Below the pieces are notes generated by a model. It searched no databases. It was not told where the DNA came from and saw only the letters and a program-made list of their open reading frames with translations. Position numbers and translations under genes: made by a program. A stretch of DNA of 64,000 nucleotides from CAIWAH01 sp964602595 (lineage in GTDB: Bacteria > Verrucomicrobiota > Verrucomicrobiia > Limisphaerales > UBA9464): the NCBI GenBank assembly GCA_964602595.1, contig CAZRRO010000024.1, forward strand, positions 38,379 to 102,378, read 5' to 3'. Within the stretch, counting starts at the first letter, position 1. Each line of letters opens with the position of its first letter. Shown here one piece after another: positions 19,401 through 26,913 of this stretch.

Positions 19401-21607
19401 ATGCCGGCAATCTCACGGCGGGCACCCTTCCGGATGCCCGGCTATCCGCGAACGTGCCCCTGCTCACCGGGGGCACGCTAAACGACTCCGTGCTCAGTCA
19501 GAGCGTGGCAAGGCGCGCTGGCGACAACACCTTCACGGGTAACCAGACGGTCAGCGGCAGCGTGACGGCTACCGCGTTCATCGGCGACGGCTCCCAGTTG
19601 ACTGGCGTCGGGGGCGCGAACCCAGTGCAGGTGCTGACCGACAGCGCCGCCGCCGCGCCGAACTCCACCTACGTGGTCAACAGCACCTACGAAATCACAA
19701 TCGATCTTCCGGTCACCGCCAACGTGGGCGACACCGTGAAGGTGTCCGGCGTCGGCAACGGCAACTGGCAGCTCACCGGGGACGTCGCCAATGGCGCGGC
19801 CGCGGGAGCGGTTTGGATTCGCCGCGGTATTTACGGAGGCTGGAGTTCGGTAGCCTCGTCGGCCAACGGGAAGAAGCTCATCGCCGCCGCCGGGAACGGA
19901 CCGCTCTACACTTCGCAGGACGGCGGCGTGACCTGGGTCGCCCATGAATCCAACCGGAACTGGGCGGCGGTGGCCTCGTCGGCCGACGGCACCAAGTTCA
20001 TCGCGGCCGTCTCCGGTGGCCGGCTCTACACCTCGGCGGACAGCGGCGCGACCTGGGTCGCCCGTGAATCCGACCGGAACTGGTCGTCGGTCGCGTCGTC
20101 GGCCGACGGGACCAAGCTCGTCGCGGCCGAGGGCGGCGACTTCCTCGAAGGCCAGATCTACACCTCGGCGGACAGCGGCGTGACCTGGGTCGCCCGGGCG
20201 TCGGTCGCGGATTGGCGCTCGGTCGCCTCGTCGTCCGACGGGACCAAGCTCGTCGCGGTGAAGTTCAACGGCCTGCCCTACACCTCGACCGACAGCGGCG
20301 TCACTTGGGTCGGCCGGGGGTTCCTCCGTCACTGGGTTTCGGTAGCCTCGTCGGCGGATGGAACCAAGCTGGTCGCGGCGGCGGAGCAGGTAATCTACCC
20401 GGGCGGAATCTACACCTCGATCGACGGGGGCGCGACTTGGGTCTCCCGGATCGGTGGCCACTGGGAATCGGTGGCCTCGTCATCGGACGGGGCCAATTTT
20501 ATCGCGGTGGACGGACTGTCATATGGCAAAGGCGACTACGACACTCGCATCTCCACCGACGGCGGCGTCACCTGGAGTGGAACCGTGCTTCCCAGCACCG
20601 TTGGACGGCCGGCGGTCGCTTCGTCGGCGGACGGGACCAAACTGGTCGCGGCTTTCCCCATGGATTGGATCTATACCTCAGGTCGCACGCTGGGAGGCGG
20701 GGCCGGGCAGGCGGTGGAAATGCGCTTCGCGGCAAATGGCGCCTGGCTGCCGGTGTCCCCGGCCGGCGTGCCAGGAACCGGCGCAAACCTCTTCACCGGT
20801 AACCAGTCCATTGTCGCAGGCACTTCGGCGAATCCGTATCCCCAACTGAAGATCGCCGCTGCCCCGACCGCGCCCTATGGAGCATTTGTGAGCGTGGATG
20901 CTACCGCCACCACGGGCGGAAAGAACTACCTCATCTACTCCACCGGGGGCACTGCCGGGGAAGGCACGGGCAAGTTGGTCATCCAGAACATCACCGATGG
21001 GAAAACCATCCAAACGCTGACCGCCGGCGGTAACGTAGGCTTGGGAACGACCGCGCCGGCGACGCGCCTGCACGTCAAACAGCAGACTGACAACGGCAGC
21101 TTTGCTGCGGCCAACGACGGGATCCAGTTGGAAGCGGCGTCCGGTGAATTCTGGCGCCTCCAGACGCAGGCGGCGGGCGACCTCGTTTTCGACAGCGGTT
21201 TCGGCGCCGGCTACGCCTACCTCAGCCGCAACAGCGGCACCTTCAATATCACCAGCGACGGCAGGTTTAAGCGCGACGTCCAGCCGCTCGGGCCGCTGCT
21301 CGACCGGGTGCTGGCGTTGGAACCGGTCAGCTTCCGCTACCTCCACGCGCCCGTCGACAGCCCGCCGGTGGTCGGCTTCATCGCCCAACAGGTGCTGCCC
21401 CTCTTCCCGGAGGTGGTGGACGAGAAGGACGGCCAGTATGCCATTGGCTACGACGCCTTCGGCCCGATCGCGATCGGGGCCATCCAGGAACTCAACACCA
21501 AGCTGGAAGCGAAGCTCGCCGCCAAGGACGCCGAAGTGGCTGAACTGAAGTCCCGGTTGGAAAAGCTGGAGCGCTTGGTAAACGAGAAGCTGGGAGGCGG
21601 CCAATGA
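16442..21607 (+). CDS. Giant secreted multidomain fibre protein with C-terminal S74 intramolecular chaperone
   Basis: 1721 residues. Signal peptide about 1-36; a PVC-type N-terminal domain (TAFTYQGSLADGATPANGTY, ending LTPTPYAIRA); an LVIVD-type beta-propeller (about 195-475; LLIFDVANPSAP, VAVFDVADPTNP); a YadA-head-like beta-roll (about 500-660; repeated IAGG.NT.GTNA); six stalk repeats, five at an exact 70-residue spacing (about 695-1057); an Asp-box propeller (about 1125-1420; SADSGVTW, STDGGVTW); GNVGLGTTAPATRLHV, a tail-fibre linker; and an S74 chaperone domain (about 1600-1721). S1605 and K1610 in TSDGRFK match the Ser-Lys dyad spacing (S, S+5) of endosialidase-type chaperones, so autocleavage before S1605 is predicted. 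A coiled coil ends the protein. Probably a trimeric surface fibre or adhesin. Its stop overlaps the next ATG. Confidence 0.85.
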   Translation: MKSSRLKLSQSVAQAFRHLWLLFVLCGLLTGSRAIAQGTAFTYQGSLADGATPANGTYDLRLTVFDAATGGSPVGNVTEVTGQAVADGLFTVTIDPGAGVFTGPGRWLELQVRTTGAPVFTTIAPRQALTPTPYAIRAASAATAATATVATTANSVPATGITGTLPLAQLPASVVVNGTNGLTLTPMPELVGQSSVVGGALSVLAGDHYAGIAAGNAGLLIFDVANPSAPALVSQFNQGVLTHGFTVDKDHAYLASGPNGLRTFSLTNIAVPEFLSETNDTEAHQVVTDGNYVYVAGVPNTVVYSLADRSHPEKVAVVGPPSTNPRRLALANTTLFVAGDHALQTFSVATPASPFLLATFTVNGAGSVAVSGNLAFVARGPSGVAVFDVADPTNPTLLATVPADADAQHVYASANRLYVSDHGVGLQEWDITAPAAPVHLHTFTSVPDITGSIVLNNYAMTANSDAVGLRIVGLSQAVNFAAGHAGNGAAGNAVGVTIGGGGARTYLVQNDQGEQNVGGPNVAGGDFSTIAGGLSNTVAQAAHGAVIAGGAFNTVGTNATVAAIGGGAGNRIGTDARNAVIAGGDNNLIGTNASSAFIGGGERNEVAANARGAIIPGGLQNRAAGERSFAAGQQAKADHRGAFVWADANGGDFLSTAENQFSVRARGGVRFETGGAGVLVDGQPLGASGAARLNGGNTFSGNQTVNGSVSATSFTGNGSGLTSLNAGNLFGTVPEAQLPAAVARRSGGNSFEGDQSVSGAVSATSFAGSGAALTGLNAGNLSAGTVPDARLSANVPLLAAGKLNDAALSADVARRAGGNAFTGDQTVVGAVNATSFVGSGSELAGLNAANLSAGTVPDARLSANVPLLTGGKLSESALSADVARRAGGNAFTGDQSVIGSVSATAFSGDGSALVRLDAGNLTTGTLPNARLSSDVPLLAGGTLNDSMLSPNVARRFGDNAFTGNQSVNGGVIATAFAGDGSALTGLNAGNLTAGTLPDARLSANVPLLTGGTLNDSVLSQSVARRAGDNTFTGNQTVSGSVTATAFIGDGSQLTGVGGANPVQVLTDSAAAAPNSTYVVNSTYEITIDLPVTANVGDTVKVSGVGNGNWQLTGDVANGAAAGAVWIRRGIYGGWSSVASSANGKKLIAAAGNGPLYTSQDGGVTWVAHESNRNWAAVASSADGTKFIAAVSGGRLYTSADSGATWVARESDRNWSSVASSADGTKLVAAEGGDFLEGQIYTSADSGVTWVARASVADWRSVASSSDGTKLVAVKFNGLPYTSTDSGVTWVGRGFLRHWVSVASSADGTKLVAAAEQVIYPGGIYTSIDGGATWVSRIGGHWESVASSSDGANFIAVDGLSYGKGDYDTRISTDGGVTWSGTVLPSTVGRPAVASSADGTKLVAAFPMDWIYTSGRTLGGGAGQAVEMRFAANGAWLPVSPAGVPGTGANLFTGNQSIVAGTSANPYPQLKIAAAPTAPYGAFVSVDATATTGGKNYLIYSTGGTAGEGTGKLVIQNITDGKTIQTLTAGGNVGLGTTAPATRLHVKQQTDNGSFAAANDGIQLEAASGEFWRLQTQAAGDLVFDSGFGAGYAYLSRNSGTFNITSDGRFKRDVQPLGPLLDRVLALEPVSFRYLHAPVDSPPVVGFIAQQVLPLFPEVVDEKDGQYAIGYDAFGPIAIGAIQELNTKLEAKLAAKDAEVAELKSRLEKLERLVNEKLGGGQ
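18524..19613 (+). repeat. Tandem repeats encoding the fibre stalk, five with exact 210-bp spacing
   Basis: Units begin (GGN/GDN codons) at 18524, 18680, 18890, 19100, 19310 and 19520. The first unit is short (156 bp); the others are spaced by exactly 210 bp (70 codons). Each reads GGNxFTGxQxVxGxVxATxFxGxGS, then LxxLxAGNLxxGTxPxARLSxxVPLL and LNDSxLSxxVARR. DNA similarity between units is high, which makes slippage or recombination likely. Confidence 0.85.
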
Positions 21608-22479
21608 AGCGGAGCGGGGGATTTGTAGATCGGGTAGCGGCCGACGTGTGGAGGCTGATTCTTCGCGGAAAGACCAGAGCCTCTTTACCTCGTCTCCTAC
21701 GTCACGGGGTTGGGCTGACCGGTATGGGCCTCGCCTTGCTGGCCGCGCAGGCGGTAACCTACACGGTGAGTCAGTCCAAGGTCGCCGGCGGCGGCGGGAC
21801 CGGGGCAGGCGGCCAGTTCACCCTGCACGGCACCGCCGGCCAATCTGACGCCCATCCGGCACGGACCTCCGGTGCGTTCACGCTTACTGGCGGCCTTTGG
21901 GCCCGGCCGCGCTTTGCGGTCGCCAACCGGGTGCCCGTCGCCGGCACGGATCTGGTGGTGCGACTCGACGACGCGCTCTTCGCCAAGATTCCGGTCGCCA
22001 CGTTGCTCGGCAACGACGTGGACCCGGACGGCGATCCGCTATCCCTGACCGGCGTCGCCGACGCACTGCCGGCGGGCGCGAGCGTGGTGATGATCGGCCC
22101 GTGGGTGATCTACACCGCCGCGGCCGTGGACGCCGGAGCGGGCAGCTTCACCTACACGCTGTCGGATGGTCCCGGGGGCCACAGCGCCACGGGCTTCGTC
22201 ATCGTCTCCGTCGCCGCGGCGCCGGAACCCGAGGGTGCACCCAATCCGGTTGCGGTCTCGACCACGGGCCACGACTTCTCGGTCAGTTTCCTCGGCGTGC
22301 CGGGCTACCGCTACCGGGTGCAGTTCAGCTCGGACGTGGCTCCGCCCTACACGTGGCGGGAATTCGAACCGCCCGCCGTTTACACCGCGCCGGAGACAGG
22401 TGCCGCCGGGGTGTTCAGCCATACCGATCCCAATCCGCCCGACGCGCTGCGCCTGTATCGCGCGGTGCCCGAGCCATGA
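21604..22479 (+). CDS. Secreted protein with a tandem-Ig (cadherin-like) region
   Basis: 291 residues. The ATG overlaps the stop of the fibre gene (ATGA), indicating translational coupling. A long basic leader precedes a hydrophobic segment (about 36-52). The mature N-terminus has YTVSQSKVAGGGGTGAGGQFTLHGTAGQ and ends TLTGGLWA, a conserved PVC secreted-protein module. About 100-200 is cadherin/Ig-like (LGNDVDPDGDPLSLTGV, GSFTYTLSDGPGG). The C-terminal part (YRYRVQFSSDV, ALRLYRAVPEP) resembles the last domain found in many verrucomicrobial secreted proteins. No enzyme motif. A structural partner of the fibre is a reasonable inference. Confidence 0.7.
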   Translation: MKRSGGFVDRVAADVWRLILRGKTRASLPRLLRHGVGLTGMGLALLAAQAVTYTVSQSKVAGGGGTGAGGQFTLHGTAGQSDAHPARTSGAFTLTGGLWARPRFAVANRVPVAGTDLVVRLDDALFAKIPVATLLGNDVDPDGDPLSLTGVADALPAGASVVMIGPWVIYTAAAVDAGAGSFTYTLSDGPGGHSATGFVIVSVAAAPEPEGAPNPVAVSTTGHDFSVSFLGVPGYRYRVQFSSDVAPPYTWREFEPPAVYTAPETGAAGVFSHTDPNPPDALRLYRAVPEP

Positions 22480-22511
22480 AGGAATGCAATATGACCAATG
22501 AAGGCATCAAG

Positions 22512-22545
22512 AACCGTGGCTGCGGAATCCCGACGGGCCACGGTT
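22512..22545 (+). promoter_or_regulatory. Perfect 9-bp inverted repeat between the second and third fibre-operon genes
   Basis: AACCGTGGC (22512-22520) pairs with GCCACGGTT (22537-22545), loop 16 bases, ending 20 bases before the ATG at 22566. Because the hairpin sits right in front of that ATG, I favour 22566 over the coupled ATG at 22476 as the start of the next gene. It may act on translation or mRNA stability. Confidence 0.4.
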
Positions 22546-22565
22546 TACTGAAGATTGGACACACG

Positions 22566-23237
22566 ATGAGAACCTTGCCGCTCGTTGCTGCCTCGATCGC
22601 CGCCACCGCAGCCGCCCACGCTGTCATCGTCACCGAACCCACGCGCACCTACGCGGTGGGTTACAACCTTGCGGACGTCGTGAATCCCGGCGCCTTCTTC
22701 CAGCAGACCATCAGCGACTCCGCCATCGTGTCGCTGACGGATGTGCGGGTGGGGTTGCACCTGGTGGGTCGCGGTGTCGGCGGGTTTGCCGGCGAAATGG
22801 TTGTGTCGCTCAACAAGGATCTGAGTGTGACGAGCGTGTTGCTGAACCGCGTTGGTGTGTCCGCCGGGAATTCGTTTGGGTTCGGCTACGACGGCTGGAA
22901 CGTCACTCTTGCCGATGGTGGGATCGGCGGCGACATCCACGAGGCGTCCCTCGTGTCCGGCATCCTCACCGGCGAATTCGCCCCCGATGGCCGCACCTCG
23001 CCAGCCAGCGCGCTCCGACCGGCCCTGCTCAACGTCTTCAACGGCGGCACCGGCAACGGCGACTGGTATCTGAGTGTCGCCGATGTCGCGGCCGGGGGCA
23101 CGATGCGCCTCGAAAGCTGGTCGCTGACGCTGACCGGCGAAAACGGGGTGGCGGCGGTGCCCGAAGCCGGCACTTGGTTTGCCGGGATGATTCTCGCCGG
23201 CTGCGTGGGCCTACGGACGTGGCGACGTCCGGGTTAA
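22566..23237 (+). CDS. PEP-CTERM-like exported protein with a proprotein-convertase P-domain
   Basis: 223 residues from ATG 22566 (MRTLPLVAASIAATAAAHA, a signal peptide). An in-frame ATG at 22476 overlaps the previous stop (ATGA), but the added 30 residues are hydrophilic and would bury the signal. The middle matches a subtilisin-type P-domain: LLNVFNGGTGNGDWYLSVAD and MRLESWSLTLTG near the C-terminus. It ends with AVPEAGTWFAGMILAGCVGL and RTWRRPG, a PEP-CTERM-like sorting signal in which the usual VPEP is VPEA, followed by a helix and a basic tail. Such signals are recognised by exosortases; none is in this window. Probably the third product of the surface-fibre operon. Confidence 0.75.
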   Translation: MRTLPLVAASIAATAAAHAVIVTEPTRTYAVGYNLADVVNPGAFFQQTISDSAIVSLTDVRVGLHLVGRGVGGFAGEMVVSLNKDLSVTSVLLNRVGVSAGNSFGFGYDGWNVTLADGGIGGDIHEASLVSGILTGEFAPDGRTSPASALRPALLNVFNGGTGNGDWYLSVADVAAGGTMRLESWSLTLTGENGVAAVPEAGTWFAGMILAGCVGLRTWRRPG

Positions 23238-23311
23238 GCCGCAGTCCAATACGTCTTCCGCCGTATCGACGGGAAGGGCGGGCTCGGTTAGGCATCACGC
23301 CGTCCGTCCCG

Positions 23312-26149
23312 ATGCGCGTCCGGTTCAAACTCCCGCCCGCCCAACCGGCCGTAGTTTGGCGCCGGTGGGGGTTACTGGCGTTCGGTTTGACCTTCGCGGG
23401 CAACCTGCGGGCTTGGGCGGCGCCGATGGGCCCTGAGCCGGCGGGCGATTCCAGCTGGGGCTACTGGGCGTGTGGCCTGGTGCTGGGCCTTGGGCTGGCG
23501 GCGGGAAGTTTCCTCCTGTTCCGCCGGAGGCTGGGTCCCGATTCGTCGTCCGCACCGCAACTGGGTCCCCTGCTGGAACATTCGTTCGACGCGACGCTGG
23601 TGTTGGATCAGGACGGCCGGGTGAAATACCTCACGCCGGCCGCCGGCCGCCTCCTGGAGGTGCCCGCCGGAAGGGACGAGGCCGACCCCAATGTCCTGGC
23701 CAAGGTGCTTCACCCGGCCGACCAGGCCCGTGTGTGGTCGGCCCATGGGGACGCGCTGATGATGCCTGGGCGGTCCCGCCGGCTCACCGATGTTCGGCTG
23801 ACGATGCCCTCCGGTGAAGTCCGCCGGATCGAAGGGGTGATGACGAACTGCCTGAAGGTGCCCGGCGTCGCCGGCGTGGTGTTCAACATGCACGACATCA
23901 CCGGGCAAGCGCTGGCCCTGGCCGGATTGCAGCGGTCCGTCGAGCTGAACCGGCGGCTGAACGAGTTCGCGGGCTCGTTGTCGCCGTTGCACGGAGAGGA
24001 CGACGTGCTGTGGGAGATCACCCGCCAGTGCGTGGACCTGCTGGGCTTCGTCGATTGCGTGATCTACCTGCGCGACGAGGACCGTGAAGTGCTGGTGCAA
24101 CGCGCGGCGTTTGGTCCCAAGAATCCGCGTGACCGCCAGATCCTGAATCCGATCGAGATTCCCATTGGGCAGGGAATTGTCGGCTCCGTGGCGCGCACCG
24201 GCACGGCAGCGCTGGTCGCCGACACCCGGAAGGACGCCCGCTACATCGTGGACGACCAGGCGCGTCTGTCCGAGCTGGCGGTGCCGATCACGGCGGACGG
24301 CCGGGTGCTGGGTGTGATTGATTCCGAGCATCCCGAAGCCTGCTTCTTCACGCCGGAGCACCTCACGATCCTGGCGGCCATCGCGTCGGTTTGCGCCACC
24401 AAGCTGGTGCGGGCCCGGGCCGAGATGCGCCTTCGCGACGTCAACCAGGAGTTGGAACGCCGCATCGCGGCGCGCACCGTCGAGCTGGTCCAGACCAACG
24501 AGCAACTGAAGCGCGAGATCGCCGAACGTCGGCGCGCCGAGCAGGTTCAGCGGGCACTTTTCGAAATCTCCGAGGCGGTCCACGCCGTGGTCGATTTGCC
24601 GAGCCTCTACGGCCGCATCCACGAGATCATCGGCACCCTGATGCCGGCCGAAAATTTCTACCTCGCGCTGCTCGACGAGGAGACGGGCATCGTCAGCTTC
24701 CCCTATCACCGGGACCGCACCGATCCGCCGCCACCGCCGCGCACGGGGCGGCGCGGCATGACGGAATATGTGCTACGCTCCGGCCGGGCGGCGTTGGCGG
24801 ACCTGGTCGAGATCCAGCGGCTGAAGGACGCCGGCGAATATGTCCAGTCGGGCCATCCCGCGGCCATCTGGTTGGGCGTGCCCCTGACCGTCGAGGGCCG
24901 GACGTTCGGCGTGATGGCCGTGCAGGACCCCGTGAATGCGACGGCGTTCGGCGAGGAGGAAAAACGCCTGCTCAGCTTCGTGGCGGGGCAGACTGCCCTG
25001 ACCATTGACCGGAAGCGCGCGGAGGAACAGCTGCGCGCCCGGACGCAGCGGCTGCGGGAATCGGAGGAACGGTTCAGCAAGGCCTTTTCCGCCATCCCGT
25101 CGAATGTCTCGATTGTCCGGGTTCGCGACCTGCGATTCGTCGAGGTCAACCAGGCACTGCTGAATACCTCCGGCTTCTCCCGCACGGAAATTCTCGGCCG
25201 GACGACGGTCGAACTGAACATCTGGGCGGTCGACGCGCAGCGGGACGAATTCTTCCGGCGCCTTGAGGTGGCGGGCCGGGTGACCCCGATGGAGGTGACC
25301 CTGCGCGCGAAATCAGGCCGGCTCGACACCATGATCCTGGCCGCCGAGACGATCGAGGTGGAGGGCGAGCCCCACATCCTGTCGCTGAGCGTGGTCATCA
25401 CCGAGCGTAAGCAGGCCGAGGAGGAGTTGCTCCGATCGCTGACGCGCGAGCGGGAACTGAGCCGGCTGAAAAGCTCTTTTGTGTCGCTGGTCTCGCACGA
25501 GTTCCGCACGCCCATCGGCATCATTCACTCCTCGGCCGAGATCCTGGAACGTTACTTCGCCCGCCTGCCCGACGCCGAGCGCCTGGAGCACCTCCGGGCA
25601 ATCCAGACCCATGCGTGGCGCATGGCGGCGCTGATGGAGGAAGTGCTGATGTTCGGCCGCGTCGAGGCGGGACGCATGGAATTCCGGCCCGGCGAATTCG
25701 ACCTGCACGAGGCCTGCCAACGCTGGGTTGGCGAGATGTCGCTGGCGACGGACGGACGCTGCCCGATCCGGCTGACCGCGGAGGAATTGCCGCCGGTGGC
25801 CCGTGGAGACGCGGACCTGCTGCGGCATGTCGTGGCGAATCTGCTCTCGAACGCGGTGAAGTATTCGCCGGCCGGCCGGGCCGTTGAGCTCGACCTGCGC
25901 CGGGAAGGGGCCGACGCCGTCCTGTGCGTGACGGACCGCGGCCTGGGCATTCCCGCGGCGAGCCGCGAACGGCTGTTCACCGCCTTCCAGCGCGGCGAGA
26001 ACGTCCGGCACCTGCCCGGCACCGGCCTGGGGTTGGTGGTGATCCGCCATTGCCTCGACCTGCACCACGGCACCATCGAACTCGACAGCGCCGAGAACGT
26101 CGGCACCCGGGTCATCGTCCGCGTCCCGCTCTTTTCCTCACCCGCATGA
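23312..26149 (+). CDS. Membrane-associated hybrid-sensor histidine kinase (PAS-GAF-GAF-PAS-HisKA-HATPase)
   Basis: 945 residues from ATG 23312 (MRVRFKLPPAQ); upstream in-frame sequence overlaps the PEP-CTERM gene and lacks a good start. Two hydrophobic N-terminal segments (about 12-35 and 49-69) suggest membrane anchoring. PAS about 80-195; GAF about 215-385 (LVADTRKDARYIVDD); a coiled linker (LNQELERRIAARTVELVQ-like); a second GAF about 430-580; PAS about 590-710; HisKA with phospho-acceptor H729 in SLVSHEFRTPIG; HATPase with NLLSNAVKYSP, DRGLGIP and GTGLGLVV. All catalytic boxes are intact. The TGA overlaps the next ATG, so the kinase and regulator are translationally coupled. Confidence 0.9.
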   Translation: MRVRFKLPPAQPAVVWRRWGLLAFGLTFAGNLRAWAAPMGPEPAGDSSWGYWACGLVLGLGLAAGSFLLFRRRLGPDSSSAPQLGPLLEHSFDATLVLDQDGRVKYLTPAAGRLLEVPAGRDEADPNVLAKVLHPADQARVWSAHGDALMMPGRSRRLTDVRLTMPSGEVRRIEGVMTNCLKVPGVAGVVFNMHDITGQALALAGLQRSVELNRRLNEFAGSLSPLHGEDDVLWEITRQCVDLLGFVDCVIYLRDEDREVLVQRAAFGPKNPRDRQILNPIEIPIGQGIVGSVARTGTAALVADTRKDARYIVDDQARLSELAVPITADGRVLGVIDSEHPEACFFTPEHLTILAAIASVCATKLVRARAEMRLRDVNQELERRIAARTVELVQTNEQLKREIAERRRAEQVQRALFEISEAVHAVVDLPSLYGRIHEIIGTLMPAENFYLALLDEETGIVSFPYHRDRTDPPPPPRTGRRGMTEYVLRSGRAALADLVEIQRLKDAGEYVQSGHPAAIWLGVPLTVEGRTFGVMAVQDPVNATAFGEEEKRLLSFVAGQTALTIDRKRAEEQLRARTQRLRESEERFSKAFSAIPSNVSIVRVRDLRFVEVNQALLNTSGFSRTEILGRTTVELNIWAVDAQRDEFFRRLEVAGRVTPMEVTLRAKSGRLDTMILAAETIEVEGEPHILSLSVVITERKQAEEELLRSLTRERELSRLKSSFVSLVSHEFRTPIGIIHSSAEILERYFARLPDAERLEHLRAIQTHAWRMAALMEEVLMFGRVEAGRMEFRPGEFDLHEACQRWVGEMSLATDGRCPIRLTAEELPPVARGDADLLRHVVANLLSNAVKYSPAGRAVELDLRREGADAVLCVTDRGLGIPAASRERLFTAFQRGENVRHLPGTGLGLVVIRHCLDLHHGTIELDSAENVGTRVIVRVPLFSSPA

Positions 26150-26802
26150 ATGCCCCCGCTCCCGCCCGCATCCTGGTCATCGAGGACGAACCCCAGATGC
26201 TCCGCAACCTAGTCACCATCCTGCGCGCCGAAGGCTTCGCCGTGCTCGGGGCACCGGGCGGCGAGGAAGGGGTTGCCTTGGCCCGCGCCGAACGCCCGGA
26301 CCTGGTGCTTTGCGACCTCATGATGCCGGGCATCGACGGCTTCGGGGTGCTCCGGCAGATCCGCGCCGACGTCCGGACGGCCGCGATCCCTTTCCTGTTT
26401 CTCACGGCCCGGGGCGAACGGGAGGAAGTGCGGGCCGGCATGAACCATGGCGCGGATGATTACCTGACCAAGCCCGTGAAGGTGGACGACCTGCTGGGCG
26501 CCATCCGGACCCGGCTGGCCCGCCGCCAACAAGCCATCGCGGCCGCGGTCTCTGGGACCCGCAAACCGACGCAGCCCTCGGACTTGGCGGGCCTCGGCCT
26601 CACGGAGCGCCAGAATGAAGTCCTGTTTTGGCTGATCGAGGGGAAGGGGAACGCCGACATCGCGACGATCCTCGGCATGGCCCCGGCGACCGTGAAGAAA
26701 CACCTGGAGCACATCTTCGCCAAGCTGGGGGTCGAGAACCGAACCGCGGCCATCATGAGCGCGCTCGAACGCTGGGGCGAAGTGACCTCCCTGCAGCCGT
26801 AG
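26146..26802 (+). CDS. NarL/FixJ-type response regulator, partner of the upstream histidine kinase
   Basis: 218 residues, ATG overlapping the kinase stop (ATGA). Receiver domain with acidic pair in VIEDEPQML, phospho-acceptor D57 in VLCDLMMPG, T in FLFLTARGE and K in YLTKPVKV. C-terminal LuxR helix-turn-helix (about 150-212; LTERQNEVLFWLIEGKGNADIATIL, TVKKHLEHIFAKLGVENRTAA). A DNA-binding activator or repressor. The genes it controls are unknown; the preceding fibre operon, 75 bases before the kinase, is an obvious candidate by position only. Confidence 0.9.
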   Translation: MNAPAPARILVIEDEPQMLRNLVTILRAEGFAVLGAPGGEEGVALARAERPDLVLCDLMMPGIDGFGVLRQIRADVRTAAIPFLFLTARGEREEVRAGMNHGADDYLTKPVKVDDLLGAIRTRLARRQQAIAAAVSGTRKPTQPSDLAGLGLTERQNEVLFWLIEGKGNADIATILGMAPATVKKHLEHIFAKLGVENRTAAIMSALERWGEVTSLQP

Positions 26803-26913
26803 GCCTAGGGCGCGCCCCGCGGCCGGACGACCCGCCCGGAGACCAAATTGTGCCGCCGCTTGGCGCCGACGAACTTGCCGGCCGGCCGGCTTCGACCAAC
26901 TCTCCGCGCGCAC

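Noticed and set aside
18524..19613. Regular repeats considered as a CRISPR array
   Set aside because: The 210-bp units are coding and continuous with no short repeat/spacer pattern.
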